Of a stretch of DNA of 23,817 nucleotides, positions 21,317 through 23,817 are shown in pieces (position 1 is the first letter of the stretch; each line of letters begins with the position of its first letter). A program made the position numbers and the translations under genes. Source of the stretch: Myxococcota bacterium (GTDB lineage Bacteria > Myxococcota_C > UBA6777); contig CAUJFU010000056.1 of NCBI GenBank assembly GCA_963169055.1, positions 1 through 23,817 of the forward strand. Direction: 5' to 3'. The notes below the pieces were generated by a model, which worked only from the letters and a program-made list of their open reading frames with translations, was not told the DNA's origin and did not search any database.

Positions 21317-22425
21317 CACTCCCTCCGCACCAAAAAATGCAAGCGATAATCACACACACTCGACGCGTGACGATCCATCTTTTTGGGCAAAGACACAAGG
21401 GCCGCTCGCAATCGCTCCAAAGAGACTGGCCGCCGCGAAAAACAAGCCACCAACCACTCTTCTTTTCGGCCCTCCCCCGAAACCTCCAAAGAACCCGGCA
21501 ACAACACCATCTCCCCCGAGACGACCTGCGCGCTCTCCATCTTCCCATCACGCGGATACAACGGCGTCACCGTCTCTCCTTCCCGATGCACCCAAAACAC
21601 ATACCCCCCACGCTCCCACCGATGCGCCAAACGCAATCGATCCCCCTTCAAAAAACGTTGCCCCGACTGCGCTTGCGTGATCTTTCCTCCCCGCATCAAC
21701 GCCACCACCATCGTCGGCTCCATCCCACCCACCCACACGCGGTCGACACTCCCTTTCGTCCGCATCGGCTCGCTCTTCTTCGCCCCTACACCGTCCGCCT
21801 TTTTCGTCTGTATCAGCTCGCTCTTCTTCGCCCCTACACCATCCGCCTTTTTCGTCTGCATCGGCTCGTTCTTCTTTGTCCCTACACCATCCGCCTTTTT
21901 TGTCTGCATCGGCTCGATTTTCTTCGCCCCTACACCATTCGCCTTTTTCGCCGCTCCCACACCAGACGTTCTCATGGTGTCTGGAGCGGGCGTATTCTTC
22001 GCATCCTTCGCATCCGCAATATCTCTCCCCGCATCCACGAGATACCCTTGCACCCGTGGCCCCATCTCCAACGGCATCCAAAATACCGATCGACTCCCCC
22101 ACAACACCAACCCCAAGACAGCAGCCGCCATGCTTGCACGCAAGATCCCCCATACACGGCGAGTTTGGACGCTTGATGCGTTCGGCAAAGCAGGCATCCG
22201 ATGGCGTCGATCATCAAAGCGCTCGGCTTCCCATGATGCTTGAAAACGCTGAAACTGCGCACGCATCGCCTCGTCCATCTCCAACATCACCTCAAATGCC
22301 ATTCGTTCCGCCTCGTCCATCAAACCCAACATATACCGACCCATCTGATACTCCGATAGCCTACCGCGACCGCCCTGCACTCGGCCTCGCCGCACATCTG
22401 GAGGTTCCATCCGTTCTGTCTTCAT
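21316..22425 (-). CDS. Module B: membrane anti-sigma-like protein with KK-repeat linker and DUF4384-like domain
   Basis: A 369-residue protein. The N-terminal cytoplasmic part has LSEYQMGRYMLGLMDEAERMAFE, which looks like an anti-sigma domain of the zinc-finger family in which the Cys/His zinc residues are lost. Residues 92-114 are one transmembrane helix (ILRASMAAAVLGLVLWG). Residues 160-223 are four perfect-length 16-residue repeats of the type KKADGVGAKKSEPMQT. The C-terminal domain (225-369) matches module A: LKGDRLRLAHRW, GYVFWVHREGETVTPLYP, GSL, WLVACFSRRPVS. The ATG at 22425 has GGAGGAGAG just upstream; its start overlaps the sigma stop as ATGA and its stop overlaps the caspase start as TGATG. 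Sigma, membrane protein and caspase should therefore be made in fixed proportion. The anti-sigma role rests on context and the N-terminal pattern. Confidence 0.8.
   Translation of the reverse strand: MKTERMEPPDVRRGRVQGGRGRLSEYQMGRYMLGLMDEAERMAFEVMLEMDEAMRAQFQRFQASWEAERFDDRRHRMPALPNASSVQTRRVWGILRASMAAAVLGLVLWGSRSVFWMPLEMGPRVQGYLVDAGRDIADAKDAKNTPAPDTMRTSGVGAAKKANGVGAKKIEPMQTKKADGVGTKKNEPMQTKKADGVGAKKSELIQTKKADGVGAKKSEPMRTKGSVDRVWVGGMEPTMVVALMRGGKITQAQSGQRFLKGDRLRLAHRWERGGYVFWVHREGETVTPLYPRDGKMESAQVVSGEMVLLPGSLEVSGEGRKEEWLVACFSRRPVSLERLRAALVSLPKKMDRHASSVCDYRLHFLVRRE
21757..21948 (-). repeat. 48-bp coding tandem repeat (16 aa, four units) in anti-sigma B linker
   Basis: Four units with exact 48-bp spacing (CCTACACC at 21785, 21833, 21881, 21929). 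They encode KKANGVGAKKIEPMQT, KKADGVGTKKNEPMQT, KKADGVGAKKSELIQT and KKADGVGAKKSEPMRT. The high DNA identity points to recent expansion. Confidence 0.95.
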
Positions 22426-22955
22426 ACCCTCTCCTCCAATCCCATCCAGATCTTGGCTTTCTGCGCAAAGGACGACAACCACTGCCTTACCTGATGCCGT
22501 GTCGTTCCCATCACCTCTGCGATCTCTTCTTGGGCCATCCCATCCAACAACCAATACAACACTGCCTCCCGCTGAAGAGGCGGCAGCTTCAACAATACTT
22601 CTCTTACCACTACATCCGACTCAAACTCCCCCACATCCGAACCAAACATCGCTCGCTCTTCACAAACAGCTTCCACCACCCGATCCCACCGACGCTCTCG
22701 CTCCAATATCTTTAAACAATGGCTTGTCGTCACCCGATACAACCATGCCATCAATTGACCTTCGTTCCCTTGGAATCTCCCATAGCCCCGACACAAGGCC
22801 CAAAAGCTCTCTTGCATCGCATCATCCACCAATACTTCATCTCGCAACATCCGCCGACAACGACGCCGCATCATCGGATGATATCTGCGGTACAACGCTT
22901 CGGCTTCCGCATACTGCCCTCTATCCTCGCCCAACCACCGCGCTATCCACTTCAT
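22422..22955 (-). CDS. Module B: ECF-type RNA polymerase sigma factor
   Basis: A 177-residue sigma-70 family protein with regions 2 and 4 only. Region 2 is at about 18-90 (LYRRYHPMMRRRCRRML, VDDAMQESFWALCRGYGRF, LMAWLYRVTTSHCLKILERERR). Region 4 is at about 118-172, with LPPLQREAVLYWLLDGMAQEEIAEVMGTTRHQV as its core, read here as LPPLQREAVLYWLL followed by an HTH beginning MAQEEIAEVMGT. The ATG at 22955 has GGGTGAG a few bases upstream. The stop overlaps the anti-sigma start (ATGA). The start itself is overlapped by the stop of a 12-codon duplicated leader frame. Its sequence is clearly different from sigma A, so the two modules are old paralogues or were assembled from different sigma subgroups. 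Confidence 0.9.
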   Translation of the reverse strand: MKWIARWLGEDRGQYAEAEALYRRYHPMMRRRCRRMLRDEVLVDDAMQESFWALCRGYGRFQGNEGQLMAWLYRVTTSHCLKILERERRWDRVVEAVCEERAMFGSDVGEFESDVVVREVLLKLPPLQREAVLYWLLDGMAQEEIAEVMGTTRHQVRQWLSSFAQKAKIWMGLEERV

Positions 22956-22990
22956 CGCTCACCCAACCACCGCTCTATCCGCTTCCTCAT
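22952..22990 (-). other. Leader mini-ORF (12 aa), duplicate of the sigma B N-terminus
   Basis: The minus-strand frame ATG 22990 to TGA 22952 reads MRKRIERWLGER. This resembles the first residues of sigma B (MKWIARWLGED). Its stop overlaps the sigma ATG as ATGA. Both starts have the same upstream box, GGTGGT(C/T)GGG(C/T)GAG. The duplication period is 32-35 bp. It could be a re-initiation leader or a silent relic. Confidence 0.45.
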
Positions 22991-23201
22991 CACTCGCCCG
23001 ACCACCGCCATCTTCGCTGCACAAGCCGCTGTTGGAAAGACTCAACCTTGGCCACAACAAAAAGAATACTTACCACGCCAATAGCCCGCACTTCTTGTCT
23101 CTGCCTGTGGTTGAATCCTCCCAGCAACGACCTTTCTTGCTGCTTTCATCTTCTTTAGATCCCGCCCCCCTTCTCTCTCGGCGACTTTTTTTCAAACTTC
23201 T

Positions 23202-23239
23202 CTCTCAACGGCTTTTTCTTCTCTCAACGGCTTTTTCTT
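23202..23239. repeat. 19-bp perfect tandem repeat
   Basis: CTCTCAACGGCTTTTTCTT is repeated back to back at 23202-23220 and 23221-23239, with partial similar sequence on both sides (TTCTCTCTCGGCGACTTTTT). It has the same unit length as the 19-bp tandem at 4502-4539 but unrelated sequence. Confidence 0.9.
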
Positions 23240-23312
23240 CTCTCTTTTTGGATAGGACTTGTACGATAGAGCTTATACGAAATCCACCCGTTGTGTGATC
23301 GTGAAGAGGTAG

Positions 23313-23334
23313 GGGCAGCCCCCCGTGGCTGCCC
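23313..23334. repeat. Perfect hairpin GGGCAGCC / GGCTGCCC
   Basis: An 8-bp stem (23313-23320 with 23327-23334) and a CCCCGT loop, within GTAGGGGCAGCC...GGCTGCCC. The run after it on the plus strand is A, not T, so it is not a standard intrinsic terminator on either strand. It resembles widespread GTAGGGGCnGsCC-type palindromes I recall from other bacterial genomes. Confidence 0.6.
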
Positions 23335-23492
23335 AAAAAGGGGAATGGGAAAAAGCAACGATCTAGAGGGTGTGTGGGGAAGCAAAGAGAACAAAGAGCG
23401 GAGAAGATAAGGAGGGAGGCGAGAGAGGATGCAGAGTTTGGGTGTGGCTGCCTGAAAACAGGGCCGTCACAGCGGATCATCGAAACGTTTCG

Positions 23493-23547
23493 TGTACACG
23501 GCTATCAGATTTTGTCTGAGTGTACGCGGCTATCAGATTTTGTCTTA
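23493..23547. repeat. 28-bp tandem duplication at the 3' end of the last gene
   Basis: TGTACACGGCTATCAGATTT at 23493 recurs as TGTACGCGGCTATCAGATTT at 23521. The second copy ends on the TAA (minus strand, 23545-23547) of the partial gene, so the duplication covers the gene end, as at 18391 and 6608. Confidence 0.85.
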
Positions 23548-23817
23548 GATCGAGAAAAATCCGCTTCCTGAAAGATTTCGGAGCAAAGAGAAGAAGTCGC
23601 GTTCAAACTGCGCATACTCGGCGTTTTGCGTATTGGGATCGTTGTATTGAGTGGCGGTATCAGGGCCGTGAAGTTCGCCTCGAACTCCGACAGAGTCCGG
23701 GCGAGATTTTACGGTCGCATCAGGGCTGTGAAGTTCACCTTGTCCTCCCACAGAGTCCGGGCGAGCGCCAAAGTTCACGCTGCCCGCGTGGGGGGACAGA
23801 TCGCGGGTATCCCACAA
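23545..23817 (-). CDS. C-terminal fragment of a gene entering from outside the window, repeat-containing
   Basis: About 90 residues, open through the window edge, so this is most likely the 3' end of a longer gene. Two 20-residue repeats are visible (RPDSVGGQGELHSPDATVKS and RPDSVGVRGELHGPDTATQY). They are followed by a polar stretch and FERDFFSLLRNLSGSGFFSI at the end. No family is recognised. The repeats keep the frame (60-bp period, mostly third-position changes), which supports real coding. Upstream frame and start cannot be seen. Confidence 0.55.
   Translation of the reverse strand: MWDTRDLSPHAGSVNFGARPDSVGGQGELHSPDATVKSRPDSVGVRGELHGPDTATQYNDPNTQNAEYAQFERDFFSLLRNLSGSGFFSI
23655..23774 (-). 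repeat. 60-bp coding tandem repeat, two units
   Basis: CAGGGC(C/T)GTGAAGTTC at 23661 and 23721, and CAGAGTCCGGGCGAG at 23691 and 23751, show an exact 60-bp period (20 codons). Confidence 0.9.

Larger units (their letters stand above)
22991..23544. other. Non-coding region upstream of module B (554 bp)
   Basis: No reading frame here has a ribosome site or a recognisable protein. It contains the leader and promoter of module B (boxes not resolved), a purine-rich run on the minus strand, a 19-bp tandem pair, a perfect 8-bp-stem hairpin and a 28-bp tandem repeat, each listed separately. Confidence 0.55.

Noticed and set aside
21757-21948. Evenly spaced 48-bp repeats that could be taken for a CRISPR array
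   Set aside because: In frame within a coding region, no unique spacers, and all positions of the unit are conserved.
20737-22176. Long plus-strand reading frame (479 codons) opposite the module B genes
   Set aside because: Product is Arg/His/Pro-rich with no domain, no ribosome site, and mirrors the 48-bp repeats of the opposite gene; an antisense shadow.
23313-23334. Hairpin as an intrinsic terminator
   Set aside because: Followed by A-run on plus and by a mixed sequence on minus; no gene ends at the right place.
23205-23480. 91-codon minus-strand frame upstream of module B
   Set aside because: Phe/Pro/Ser-rich translation of low-complexity DNA and a hairpin; no ribosome site.

Overview
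The window looks like chromosomal DNA of a Gram-negative bacterium of the Myxococcota / former Deltaproteobacteria type with moderate GC. The evidence is an amidase with a MYXO-CTERM-like Cys/transmembrane/Arg tail, several large lipoproteins with Cys-rich modules and SBBP-like beta-propeller repeats, lipoboxes, C-terminal Phe-ending beta-barrels, two ECF-type sigma factors and two caspase-like proteins. I cannot assign a genus. I see no tRNA, rRNA, CRISPR array, transposase or phage gene.

Layout. 26-4384 (all minus): a Rieske oxygenase, a lycopene-cyclase-domain membrane protein and a multidomain secreted amidase. 4385-4735: a repeat-filled gap. 4736-6598: divergent housekeeping genes, a phosphoglycolate phosphatase-like HAD and a membrane-anchored glycerophosphodiester phosphodiesterase. 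6653-12748: three large lipoproteins, the first two divergent and sharing a propeller. 12814-16323 (minus): module A = ECF sigma, membrane anti-sigma-like protein, caspase-like protein with C-terminal barrel. 16627-18159: TesB thioesterase and 5-formyl-THF cyclo-ligase. 18464-19048: a secreted/membrane protein of unknown function. 19325-22955 (minus): module B, with the same three gene types in the same order as module A. 22991-23544: non-coding. 23545-23817: the 3' end of a gene entering from outside.

The most interesting content is the pair of paralogous modules. Each appears to encode a cytoplasmic sigma factor, a one-pass membrane protein with a DUF4384-like extracytoplasmic domain, and an exported caspase-like protein with intact His/Cys residues whose C-terminus looks like an outer-membrane beta-barrel. 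In both membrane proteins the linker just outside the membrane is an array of 16-residue repeats with paired basic residues (RR in A, KK in B). Because known metacaspases/orthocaspases cut after Arg or Lys, I propose that each caspase may cut the linker of its own anti-sigma protein and so control the sigma factor. This is inference only.

A second theme is repeat structure. At least four copies of a roughly 150-bp structured element lie between genes. Many short tandem duplications sit on gene starts, signal peptides or gene ends; several have a period of 65-67 bp, and some create small ATGA-chained leader reading frames.
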